From Dehalococcoidia bacterium (lineage in GTDB: Bacteria > Chloroflexota > Dehalococcoidia > UBA1151 > UBA1328): 13,057 bases of DNA. Shown here in pieces: positions 6,262 to 13,057 of this stretch. Position numbers and translations under genes: made by a program. The notes below the pieces were generated by a model. That model saw only the letters and a list, made by a program, of their open reading frames with translations. It was not told the DNA's origin and made no database searches. Location of the stretch: the NCBI GenBank assembly GCA_030745955.1, contig JASLNQ010000037.1:1-13057 (forward strand). The letters are read 5' to 3'. How positions within the stretch are numbered: the first letter of the stretch is position 1; each line of letters begins with the position of its first letter.

Positions 6262-7539
6262 ATGTCCATCGCCACGCCCGCAATGCCCGCTAAGCCCGGC
6301 ACGTTTCGGGTCAAGGGCATCAACCACAAGGTAACATTCGCCGGGGTCACGATCCTGATGACATACCTGTTTGCCGGACTGCCGGTCCAGGTGGGTGTTC
6401 TCGCTCAGCTTGATCTGACGACTGCGGAGTCCAGCCGCTGGTTCTTCATCACCTGGATGACCACGGGCGTGTTCTCCTTCGGCCTCGCTCTATTCACCAG
6501 GCAGCCCGTCTCAGTAAACCTGTCGATCCCGGTGATGATCTTCCTGGCTGGAGCTGCCGGTGGATTTAGTCTGCCGCAGATACTTGGTGCGAATCTTGTC
6601 GTCGGGATGGTTGCCATCGGTCTTTCCGCACTAAAGCTGACTGAGGTATTTTCAAGATTGGTGCCGCCCCAGATCGCGCTGGCGGTATTCGCCGGCAGCA
6701 TCCTGGCGTTCATGGTGAAAACCACCGGCCTTGCCGTAACCGACATCGCAGTATCCGGTCCCGTAATCGGTGGATACCTGCTCGGACTGACGGCAACAAG
6801 GAGTCAACTGGTCGGTGTAGCCGTGGCCGCCGCGGTCGGTTTCGTCAGCGCCGTGCTGGCCGGTGGTGCACCCGAGATCGGAAATTCGGTGGCGATGCCC
6901 GAGATGGGGTTTTCAGCGATCGAGTTCAGCCCGGTCGCCATCATCGCCCTGGGGATTCCCATCCTCGTCCTCACTGTGGGTGTCGCTAACATCCAGGCGC
7001 TGGCCTTGCTTCGTTCCGAAGGTTACAGAGTGAAAGCAGATTGTTACGGATTGGCAGCAGGCGCTACGACCGTGATGAATGCCCTGGGGGGCGGACAAGC
7101 GGCCGCGCTGGGTGGGACTGCGATGGCGGTGGCGTCTGATTCTTCCGCAGGACCGGCGGGATATCGTTTCTGGGCGATCGTCCTCTCATCGCTTCCAGTA
7201 GTGATGGTCGCACTAATCGCAGTTCCGGTGATCGCTATTGTCCAGGACCTGCCGCTTTCATTTACGCTATCGATAGGTGCCCTGGCCTTGTTGCCAACGT
7301 TCAGGGTCGTTGCACGAAAATCGGTGACAGGCCGAGTGAGGGGCGGAGCGGTCACAGCCCTGGTCGTTGCCGCTTTACCGTTCCAGGCGTTCGGCATGCC
7401 GATGGCCTTCTGGGCACTCCTGGCAGGAGCGGTCGTATCGGTGGCAATGGAGCACCGAACGGGCTTTAAGACAAGGCGACCGGGTGGTGCGGCGATTGAG
7501 CAGTCCGGTCAGAGCGGGACAGTTCGCCCGCCCGCCTAA
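6262..7539 (+). CDS. BenE-type (benzoate/H+ symporter family) membrane transporter
   Basis: This 425-residue inner-membrane protein has about 11-12 hydrophobic segments across residues 20-400 and resembles the BenE family, which shares the fold of the nucleobase (NCS2) and SulP carriers and imports aromatic acids with protons. Family-like signatures are [14 protein letters not shown] (about 81-94) and the loop [15 protein letters not shown] (242-256), followed by a Gly/Ala-rich segment ([17 protein letters not shown]) where BenE proteins have their substrate-proximal half-helix. I chose ATG 6262 because GGGGGA (6249-6254) lies 7 nt upstream; an in-frame TTG at 6193 would add 23 charged residues without a ribosome site. 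The real substrate is unproved: no benzoate-degradation gene is in the window. Its TAA stop overlaps the stop of the convergent icd gene. Confidence 0.78.
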   Translation: MSIATPAMPAKPGTFRVKGINHKVTFAGVTILMTYLFAGLPVQVGVLAQLDLTTAESSRWFFITWMTTGVFSFGLALFTRQPVSVNLSIPVMIFLAGAAGGFSLPQILGANLVVGMVAIGLSALKLTEVFSRLVPPQIALAVFAGSILAFMVKTTGLAVTDIAVSGPVIGGYLLGLTATRSQLVGVAVAAAVGFVSAVLAGGAPEIGNSVAMPEMGFSAIEFSPVAIIALGIPILVLTVGVANIQALALLRSEGYRVKADCYGLAAGATTVMNALGGGQAAALGGTAMAVASDSSAGPAGYRFWAIVLSSLPVVMVALIAVPVIAIVQDLPLSFTLSIGALALLPTFRVVARKSVTGRVRGGAVTALVVAALPFQAFGMPMAFWALLAGAVVSVAMEHRTGFKTRRPGGAAIEQSGQSGTVRPPA

Positions 7540-9761
7540 ACTCCGTCGATGATCCGGTTCAGCGTTTCGCTGGGGCACATGGCTGCTTCCATACGTTTGT
7601 CATCGGGCCGGTAATACCCGCCGAGGTCCTGGCCCGTTCCCTGGGCTTCTACCAGTTCCATCACGATTTTGTCTTCGTTTTCAGCGAGAGCTGTGGCAAC
7701 CGGTCCGAACCGTTTCGCAAGCTCGGTATCGGAGCCCTGCTCGGCGAGGGCCTGAGCCCAGTAGAGCGTCAAGTAGAAAGTGCTCCCCCGATTATCGAGC
7801 TCGTGTACCTTCCTCGACGGAAGGCGGCCATTTTCAAGATAGCGGCCAGTTGCAGTGTCGAGCGCGTCGGCGAGGACGCTGGCTCCCCGGTTGTCGAACT
7901 GCTCACCCAGGTGCTCCAGTGAAGCGCCCAGCGCCATGTACTCGCCGAGCGAATCCCAGCGCAGATGACCCTCTTCCTCGAACTGCTGCATGTGTTTTGG
8001 CGCCGAACCACCCGCACCGGTCTCAAAGAGTCCGCCCCCGTTCAGGAGTGGCACGACTGAGAGCATGCGGGCGCTGGTGCCGATCTCGAGGATCGGGAAG
8101 AGGTCGGTCAGGTAGTCTCGCAGGACGTTTCCAGTTACCGATATCGTGTCCTGACCCCTGCGGATACGCTCCAGGGACAGCTTGATCGCCGCGACGGGTG
8201 GGAGAATCTTGATATCGAGACCATCGGTGTCGCTCGCGGCGAGGTATTTCTCAACCTTGCGAATGATCTCGGCGTCGTGGGCGCGGGCGCTGTCCAGCCA
8301 GAAGACTGCCGGAGTCTCGGTGGCCCGCGCGCGCCTTATCGCCAGGTTCACCCAGTCTTGGACCGGGACGTCTTTGGTCTGGCAGGCCCGCCATATGTCG
8401 CCCTGCTCCACGGCATGCTCGATGAGTGCGTTCCCCGCTGCGTCGACCACGCGGATGACGCCATCGGCTTCGGCTTCGAAGGTCTTGTCGTGTGAGCCGT
8501 ATTCCTCGGCCTTCTGTGCCATCAGCCCCACGTTGGGCACGGTCCCCATAGCGGCGGGATCGAGCTGCCCGTTCTGCTGGCAGTCCCTGATGATGGCATC
8601 GTAGATACCGGCGTAGGTCGAGTCGGGGATGACGGCCTTGGTGTCCCGGAGTTTGCCTTCGCTGTTCCACATCTGCCCCGAGTCGCGGATCATTGGCGGC
8701 ATCGAGGCGTCGATGATGACATCACTGGGCACGTGCAGGTTGGTGATGCCCCTGTCCGAGTCGACCATCGCAATACTGGGTCCGTTTGCGAAATCGGCCT
8801 CGATATCGGCGTTTAGCGGGCCTTTCGCGTCGTCCGGTAGGCCAGCGATTTTCGCCAGGAGATCGCCGAGTCCGTTGTTGGGGTCGGCGCCGAGCTCTTC
8901 TAGTTCCGCTGCGTGGTTGGCGAAGAGATTTGAGAAGTAGGCCCTGACGCCGTGCCCGAAGATGATGGGGTCTGACACCTTCATCATCGTGGCCTTCAGG
9001 TGAAGCGAGAACAGGACGTCCCGTTCCGCGGCGCCCTGAACCTGTTCGCGGAAGAAATCGACCAGGGCACGTTTGCTCATGAATGTGGCGTCAAGCACTT
9101 CGCCAGCGAGCAGCGGGAGCGATTCCATGAGTGCCGTCACCGTGCCATCGGCCGCAACGTGCTCGATTCGCGCCGTGGTTGCGGCTGGTAGGGTGCCCGA
9201 CTTTTCGTTGTGGAAGAAGTCGCCTGTGGTCATGGTCGAGACGTGGGTTCCGGAGTTTTCGGGCCATGCGTTCATGACCGGTGGGTTCGCCAGGGCAAAG
9301 TCTTTTACTGCTTTCGGTGCCCTGCGGTCGGAGTTGCCCTGCCGCAGCACCGGGTTGACGGCGCTACCCATCGCCCGGTCGTAGCGTGCCCTGATGTCGC
9401 GTTCTTCATCGTTTGCCGGCTCGTCGGGGTACTCCGGAAGGCCGTACCCGTTGGCCTGCAGTTCGGCTATGCAGGCCTTCATCTGCGGGGTGGAGGCGCT
9501 GATGTTGGGGAGCTTGATGATGTTCGCTTCGGGCCTCTCGACCATACGGCCAAGTTCAGCCAGGTCGTCAGACACTTTTTGGCCGTCGTCCAGCAGGTCG
9601 GAGAACTGCGCGAGGACGCGGGCGGCGAGCGAGATGTCGCGGGTCTCTATCTGCACCCCTGTCGTGGCGGCATAGGCCCGCACGACGCGCAGGAATGCGT
9701 GGGTGGCGAGTGCCGGCGCTTCGTCGGTCCAAGTGTAGATGATGGAGGGGGAGTTGGTCAT
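7536..9761 (-). CDS. icd: Isocitrate dehydrogenase (NADP+), monomeric type
   Basis: This enzyme oxidatively decarboxylates isocitrate to 2-oxoglutarate in the TCA cycle, making NADPH. The 741-residue length matches the monomeric IDH-II family, not the 400-residue dimeric form. Diagnostic segments are [14 protein letters not shown] (7-20), [16 protein letters not shown] (83-98), [16 protein letters not shown] (132-147) and [16 protein letters not shown] (575-590). Counting against Azotobacter vinelandii IDH, substrate residues Ser132/Asn135 correspond to Ser133/Asn136 here, and metal ligands Asp350, Asp548 and Asp552 to Asp351, Asp549 and Asp553, a constant one-residue offset. It looks fully active. 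ATG 9759-9761 lacks a recognisable ribosome site, but the N-terminal match supports it. It lies alone downstream of lysA-holB after a 223-nt gap. Confidence 0.97.
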   Translation of the reverse strand: MTNSPSIIYTWTDEAPALATHAFLRVVRAYAATTGVQIETRDISLAARVLAQFSDLLDDGQKVSDDLAELGRMVERPEANIIKLPNISASTPQMKACIAELQANGYGLPEYPDEPANDEERDIRARYDRAMGSAVNPVLRQGNSDRRAPKAVKDFALANPPVMNAWPENSGTHVSTMTTGDFFHNEKSGTLPAATTARIEHVAADGTVTALMESLPLLAGEVLDATFMSKRALVDFFREQVQGAAERDVLFSLHLKATMMKVSDPIIFGHGVRAYFSNLFANHAAELEELGADPNNGLGDLLAKIAGLPDDAKGPLNADIEADFANGPSIAMVDSDRGITNLHVPSDVIIDASMPPMIRDSGQMWNSEGKLRDTKAVIPDSTYAGIYDAIIRDCQQNGQLDPAAMGTVPNVGLMAQKAEEYGSHDKTFEAEADGVIRVVDAAGNALIEHAVEQGDIWRACQTKDVPVQDWVNLAIRRARATETPAVFWLDSARAHDAEIIRKVEKYLAASDTDGLDIKILPPVAAIKLSLERIRRGQDTISVTGNVLRDYLTDLFPILEIGTSARMLSVVPLLNGGGLFETGAGGSAPKHMQQFEEEGHLRWDSLGEYMALGASLEHLGEQFDNRGASVLADALDTATGRYLENGRLPSRKVHELDNRGSTFYLTLYWAQALAEQGSDTELAKRFGPVATALAENEDKIVMELVEAQGTGQDLGGYYRPDDKRMEAAMCPSETLNRIIDGV

Positions 9762-9796
9762 GGTGATTGTTGTCGAATTTACCGGGGGCTGCGCGG

Positions 9797-9822
9797 ACGT
9801 GGGTATCAGAGCACGTGAGTAT
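9797..9822. promoter_or_regulatory. Direct repeat and -10-like element upstream of icd
   Basis: ACGTGGGTAT (9797-9806) and ACGTGAGTAT (9813-9822) match at 9 of 10 bases with a 16-bp period. The second copy contains the palindrome CACGTG (9812-9817) and, on the minus strand, TATACT (9823-9818), a good -10-like hexamer for icd. No -35 match lies 16-18 bp upstream, which could mean activator dependence. The rest of 9762-9984 contains no gene I can support. Confidence 0.3.
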
Positions 9823-9984
9823 ATGAAAAGGATACGTCGGCGGTAGTTGCACGGGCGGTTCCGGAGGCCGGTTGTGGGATCGTGTTTTGTGGCGAGCGCC
9901 TGGTGAGGGTGTTCGGCTTTTTCGCTGGCGCGGTGACCTCCCTACCTGTGGGCGTTTGCCGGGTGGCGACGGACCGGACCGGGG

Positions 9985-11217
9985 CTACCCGTCTTTGCCT
10001 TCGAGGTCGAGTGACGGTACTTTTACGGGGTCGACCCACGGCAGATCGAGCATGAGCACTTCGAGCGCCAGTTGCGGTGCCGCGTTGGCTTCGAGGGCCG
10101 TTCGAGCGCCTTGCACGGCTGTGACCGCTGCTGCTACCTGGTCGTTTTTCAGCTCACCGGCGATTTCTGAGAGCAGGTCGCTCCACTCGATGTTGGTGAC
10201 ATTCTCGGTGAGTTCGTGCCGCATCATCGCAACGTCCCGCCACCACTCGAGCCAGCGTTGCATTTCGGCAAGCACGGCGTCGCGGTCGCGCCAGAACTGG
10301 GTGCCGGTCTGGCGTGCGTACCTGAACCGCTCCTCAACGCTTGCAGTTACGATCCCCGCGAAGCGGAGCACCGCCTGGTTGTGGGCATCGATGATCGTGG
10401 GGTCGTTCAGGGCGTCGATCGCCCAGCCGGGGCAGCCCCGAGCCAGTCTCGACAGCGTGCGTGCCTGTTCCTCGTCGGCCCCGTATCGTTCGATGAGCTC
10501 GGTTTCGATCACCTTGGTGTCGACAGGCCTGAGCTCGATCACCTGGCAGCGGGATACGACCGTGGCGGGCAGCAACTCGGCCGTGGGTGCGGTGAGCACG
10601 ATCAGCACGTCGTCCGAGGGTTCCTCGAGGGTCTTGAGGAGTGCGTTCGATGCGGCCTCGACCATGCGGTGGGCGCCGTCGAGTACGAACACTTTCCGGG
10701 CGCCCTCGAACGGCTTGGTGGCGGAGTGGCGGATCATTTGCTGAACGTGAAGGATCGAGATCGTCTGACGGCCCCTGGTTTCGCCTTCCTCACCGGGCCG
10801 CGGTGGGCGATTGTCTTTTTCGAGCTCGGTGTCCGGGTCGATCACCTCGACATCCGAGTGGATGCCCTTGCGAATTCGTTCGGCCTGGTGCGATGTCCGG
10901 AGGTCGATGTTCGGTGCCTCGCCAAACATATCGACAACTGGTTCGCTGTTGACCATGCAGGCCATGTCGACTGCGAGCGTGCGTTTGCCGACCTTCTCAG
11001 GGCCGGTGATGAGGTATGCGTGGGCGAGCCTGCCGGTTTCGGACGACCTCGACAGCAGGCGGGTCGCGCCGGGGTGCCCGAAAGTCGTCCAGCCGACGAT
11101 TGGGGGGCGTGCCGCGCCGGTACTCGTGGCTTCGCCGGGGGCGGCTTCGGGCGTGGCCTCGTCCGGGGTTGTTGGGCCCGAGGGGGTGTCGGAGGAAACG
11201 GGGGTGGGGTCAGGCAA
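9985..11217 (-). CDS. holB: DNA polymerase III delta' subunit (clamp-loader AAA+ protein)
   Basis: Delta' is part of the clamp loader that places the beta sliding clamp on primed DNA. The 410-residue product has the AAA+ core: entry motif FGHPGATRLL (46-55), HAYLITGP (66-73), P-loop-like GPEKVGKRT (72-80), a Walker B-like VFVLDGAHRM (177-186), NALLKTLEEP (191-200) and the arginine-finger SRC motif (222-224). Two things are unusual. The zinc-binding cysteine cluster expected after the P-loop is absent; only Cys87 remains and the region reads VVDMFGEAPNIDLRT, followed by a charged insertion (128-153). A Pro/Thr/Glu-rich tail of about 38 residues precedes the domain. The TTG start overlaps the lysA stop by 8 nt; no ATG or GTG lies between it and the domain. 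A gamma/tau (dnaX) identity is less likely given the length and the lost Cys cluster. Confidence 0.82.
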   Translation of the reverse strand: MPDPTPVSSDTPSGPTTPDEATPEAAPGEATSTGAARPPIVGWTTFGHPGATRLLSRSSETGRLAHAYLITGPEKVGKRTLAVDMACMVNSEPVVDMFGEAPNIDLRTSHQAERIRKGIHSDVEVIDPDTELEKDNRPPRPGEEGETRGRQTISILHVQQMIRHSATKPFEGARKVFVLDGAHRMVEAASNALLKTLEEPSDDVLIVLTAPTAELLPATVVSRCQVIELRPVDTKVIETELIERYGADEEQARTLSRLARGCPGWAIDALNDPTIIDAHNQAVLRFAGIVTASVEERFRYARQTGTQFWRDRDAVLAEMQRWLEWWRDVAMMRHELTENVTNIEWSDLLSEIAGELKNDQVAAAVTAVQGARTALEANAAPQLALEVLMLDLPWVDPVKVPSLDLEGKDG

Positions 11218-12535
11218 GGTCGAGACTCGAAGCGAGCAGGTCGGAGTAGGTTTCGCGCCTGCGGATCAGCCGGGCGTTTCCATCGTTGACAAGAACGACC
11301 GCCGGGCGGGTTTGCATGTTGTAGTTACTGGCCATTGACAGGCAGTATGCACCCGTTGCGGGAAGCGCAAGCAACTCGCCGATCTCAAGTTCTGGCAACT
11401 CGACGTCACGGGCAAGCATATCTCCCGATTCGCAGAACTTTCCGGCCACAGTAACGACCTGGCTCCGGGGCGCGACGGGCCGGTCGACGGGTACGACGGC
11501 ATAGTCCGCCCCGTAGAGCGCCGGACGAATATTGTCGCCCATTCCGCCGTCGACCATCACATACGTGCGGACGCCCGGGATAGTCTTGATCCCACCGACC
11601 GTGTATACGGCGACGCCCGCACGGCCCACGATGGAACGGCCGGGTTCGACGATCAGTTCGGGTTCATCAAGGCCGTAGCTGTCGCAGCCCCTCCGGACTG
11701 CGGTCGCGATCTCACGCGCGTACTCGGACATCGGGGGCGGCAGGGTGCCGGTCATGTAGCCGATGGCGTATCCGCCGCCGGGGCTGAAGCGTTTCAGCTC
11801 GAGTCCGTACTTGTCGCGCATGCTTGCTGCGAACTGCAGCACGTAGTCGATCGCTTCCGAGTAGGGTTCGAGTTCGAAAATGGGGGATCCCAGGTGGAAG
11901 TGGAGACCCTCTACCTGCAGCGATTCTTTCGCCAGTGCTCGTTCGACCGCGACTTCAGCGTCACCGGTTTCGATGGAGAACCCGAACTTGGAATCGAGGA
12001 TGCCGGTAGAGGTGAGCAGGTGCGTGTGCGGGTCGACACTGGGCGAGAGCCTGAGCAGTACCTCCTGGCGAACACCCTGCCCGGCGGCAACTTCGCTGAG
12101 GAGATCGATTTCGTGGAACGAGTCGATGGTGACGGTGCCAACACCGTATCGAATAGCCTCTTCGAGTTCCTCACGGCCCTTGTTGTTGCCGTGGAAATTG
12201 AGCCGTTCAGCAGGGAAGCCCGCTGCGATTGCCACCGCCAACTCACCGCCGGTCACGACGTCCATGTCGAGACCTTCTTCGGCGATGATCCCGGCGATGG
12301 CCGGGTTGGCGAAGGCCTTTGAGGAGTATTCGACTTGTGTGCGCGGGTACTCGTCCGTGAAGCTTCCTACGAAATCGCGGCACATGCCCCGCAGGGTGGC
12401 TTCGTCATAGATATAGAGCGGGCTGCCGTACTCCTCGACCAGTTCCCGCACGTCGCATCCCCCGATGGCCAGGCCGCCGCCATCGCCCAGGCTGGCGGTC
12501 ACCGGGAGGAGTTCTGATTCTGGAATATTGCTCAT
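11210..12535 (-). CDS. lysA: Diaminopimelate decarboxylase
   Basis: LysA is the PLP-dependent last step of lysine synthesis, turning meso-diaminopimelate into L-lysine and CO2. The 441-residue product has the expected N-terminal TIM barrel with YSSKAFA (70-76; Lys73 forms the PLP Schiff base), HFHLGS (212-217), GGGYAIGY (253-260, phosphate binding) and EPGRS (297-301), then the beta-domain with CESGD (368-372) and GAYCLSMASNYN (396-407), which supply residues at the dimer active site. The start ATG 12533-12535 fits the family N terminus. A longer reading from a TTG at 12665-12667 is rejected because that TTG is the first codon of a promoter -35 box. The ribosome site is weak. The 3' end overlaps holB by 8 nt, so both are probably co-transcribed. 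Confidence 0.95.
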   Translation of the reverse strand: MSNIPESELLPVTASLGDGGGLAIGGCDVRELVEEYGSPLYIYDEATLRGMCRDFVGSFTDEYPRTQVEYSSKAFANPAIAGIIAEEGLDMDVVTGGELAVAIAAGFPAERLNFHGNNKGREELEEAIRYGVGTVTIDSFHEIDLLSEVAAGQGVRQEVLLRLSPSVDPHTHLLTSTGILDSKFGFSIETGDAEVAVERALAKESLQVEGLHFHLGSPIFELEPYSEAIDYVLQFAASMRDKYGLELKRFSPGGGYAIGYMTGTLPPPMSEYAREIATAVRRGCDSYGLDEPELIVEPGRSIVGRAGVAVYTVGGIKTIPGVRTYVMVDGGMGDNIRPALYGADYAVVPVDRPVAPRSQVVTVAGKFCESGDMLARDVELPELEIGELLALPATGAYCLSMASNYNMQTRPAVVLVNDGNARLIRRRETYSDLLASSLDLA

Positions 12536-12612
12536 GCGGGATTTCTGGACCGGGGAGCGGCCTTGCTTGATGCGTTTGTGGACGGAATCGGTCGCAGAGA
12601 TGGACGATTGCT

Positions 12613-12631
12613 GTCCGGGTAGGTACCGGAC
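12613..12631 (-). repeat. Inverted repeat at the predicted 5' end of the lysA mRNA
   Basis: GTCCGG (12613-12618) and CCGGAC (12626-12631) form a 6-bp stem with a 7-nt loop. It begins about where transcription from the lysA promoter should start, so it would be a 5'-terminal hairpin in a leader of roughly 95 nt. That leader is too short for a lysine riboswitch, and I see no riboswitch core. Confidence 0.35.
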
Positions 12632-12638
12632 TAGAAAT

Positions 12639-12667
12639 ATTGTCGTGCCAGCGCTCCGACACGTCAA
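12639..12667 (-). promoter_or_regulatory. Sigma70-type promoter of lysA-holB
   Basis: On the minus strand TTGACG (12667-12662) and GACAAT (12644-12639) are separated by exactly 17 nt. The -35 matches consensus at 5 of 6 and the -10 at 4 of 6. Transcription should start near 12632, about 97 nt before the lysA ATG. The spacer carries a 5-bp dyad, TGTCG/CGACA (12641-12645 and 12657-12661), that might serve as an operator half-site pair. Confidence 0.5.
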
Positions 12668-12818
12668 TTTGGGTGGCAGTCTTTTGCGTGGCGAATATTT
12701 CGACGCCCGATCCGGCGCTCGTGTATCTTCCCGGACAATCGAATGGACAAAACTAATGCCCGTTTGTCATTGCCCGTAGCCGTCTTTCTGCCTGTTGGTA
12801 TGGCAGTATCCGTTTGCT

Positions 12819-13057
12819 ATGAGTGATAAACCTGTACGCCTGACAGAACTGGCAACCTGCGCCGGTTGAGCCGGGAAGCTCAGCCAGAGCGAACTTGCCC
12901 TTGTTTTAGGCAAGCTGCCAACGCCGTCCATCACTGATCCAAACGTGCTGGTCGGGCTCGAGACCGGAGATGACGCAGCCATTTACCGGGTGAACGAACG
13001 CGTCGCTCTCGTTCTCACGCTCGATTTCTTCGCACCTATCGTCGATGACCCGTTTGA
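12819..13057 (+). CDS. selD: Selenide, water dikinase with selenocysteine (5' part)
   Basis: SelD makes selenophosphate from selenide and ATP, the selenium donor for selenocysteine-tRNA and 2-selenouridine. The window holds 79 codons before its right edge. Reading from ATG 12819, codon 17 is TGA (12867-12869), and translation in the same frame stays open and SelD-like: [29 protein letters not shown] and [14 protein letters not shown], matching E. coli SelD in order and spacing. The UGA aligns with E. coli Cys17, and the following Lys20 aligns with its Lys20, both needed for catalysis. So the residue is taken to be selenocysteine, as in a known subset of SelD enzymes. The second E. coli cysteine (Cys19) is Gly here. 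No clear ribosome site precedes the ATG; the start rests on the alignment. It is divergent from lysA. Confidence 0.9.
12867..12869 (+). other. In-frame TGA read as selenocysteine (Sec17 of SelD)
   Basis: The TGA is preceded by ACC TGC GCC GGT and followed by GCC GGG AAG. The resulting T-C-A-G-U-A-G-K segment is the counterpart of H-G-A-G-C-G-C-K in E. coli SelD. There is no other stop in the frame up to base 13057. Confidence 0.88.
12873..12914 (+). promoter_or_regulatory. Candidate bacterial SECIS hairpin region after the selD UGA
   Basis: Bacterial SECIS elements lie in the coding sequence just after the UGA and bind SelB. Two alternative folds share bases, so they cannot both form. Fold A pairs 12873-12881 with 12887-12900 (4-bp GCTC/GAGC top, then a bulge and GGGAA with TT.CCC) around the loop AGCCA, whose second base is G, as SECIS loops usually have; its loop is only 12 nt from the UGA. 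Fold B is a perfect CTTGCC/GGCAAG stem (12894-12899, 12909-12914) with a 9-nt loop 30 nt from the UGA. I cannot choose without folding. Confidence 0.4.

Noticed and set aside
10216..11289. Plus-strand open frame of 357 codons opposite holB/lysA
   Set aside because: It is antisense to recognised genes, crosses their junction, and its Gly/Val/Asp/Arg-rich product shows no domain.
12536..12632. Lysine riboswitch before lysA
   Set aside because: The predicted leader is about 97 nt, too short for the roughly 170-nt lysine aptamer, and no core motif is visible.
12536..12667. 44-residue N-terminal extension of LysA from a TTG at 12667
   Set aside because: The extension is not family-like, and its TTG is part of the -35 hexamer of a well-spaced promoter.
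12867..12869. Reading the selD TGA as a nonsense mutation or pseudogene
   Set aside because: The TGA is exactly at the Cys17 position and the downstream frame stays conserved and open, which fits selenocysteine better than decay.

Overview
The window is chromosomal DNA from a fairly GC-rich bacterium and carries mostly housekeeping metabolism, with a few less routine genes. Several genes start with TTG (glmS, holB, probably cmk) and only some have a clear Shine-Dalgarno sequence. The mix of a monomeric NADP-isocitrate dehydrogenase, a selenocysteine-containing SelD, an alpha/beta hydrolase fused to a LuxR helix-turn-helix, and a cmk-plsC-glmS operon would suit a free-living Chloroflexota- or Actinomycetota-like lineage. 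That placement is inference only; no marker here fixes the phylum.

Layout: (1) 1-161 is an unresolved edge. (2) 162-3406, minus strand, is a tightly packed operon read cmk -> plsC -> glmS, with a 1-nt TGATG overlap and then abutting TAG|TTG codons. It joins nucleotide, phospholipid and amino-sugar (cell wall) precursor supply. (3) 3407-3630 is a divergent control region with a perfect 15-bp palindrome, an inverted repeat and a repeated 9-mer. (4) 3631-7539, plus strand: cvpA, an HNH endonuclease, an alpha/beta hydrolase-LuxR fusion and a BenE-type transporter, each separated by 80-180 nt, with hairpins after the HNH and LuxR genes. (5) 7536-9761, minus strand: monomeric isocitrate dehydrogenase, convergent with the transporter and sharing a CTAA that holds both stop codons. 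(6) 9985-12535, minus strand: lysA then holB (8-nt overlap), with a good sigma70-type promoter upstream of lysA. (7) 12819-13057, plus strand: the start of selD, cut by the window edge. Its active-site residue is encoded by an in-frame TGA, so simple gene callers miss it.

The most noteworthy item is selD: the TGA falls exactly at the position of E. coli SelD Cys17 and reading continues in a clearly SelD-like frame. This predicts that the organism has the selenocysteine machinery (selA, selB, selC) elsewhere. The second is the hydrolase-LuxR fusion, which keeps a full Ser-Asp-His triad and sits beside a transporter gene, suggesting a ligand-responsive regulator. I found no CRISPR array, rRNA, tRNA, insertion sequence or prophage, and nothing that amounts to a wholly new multi-gene system.
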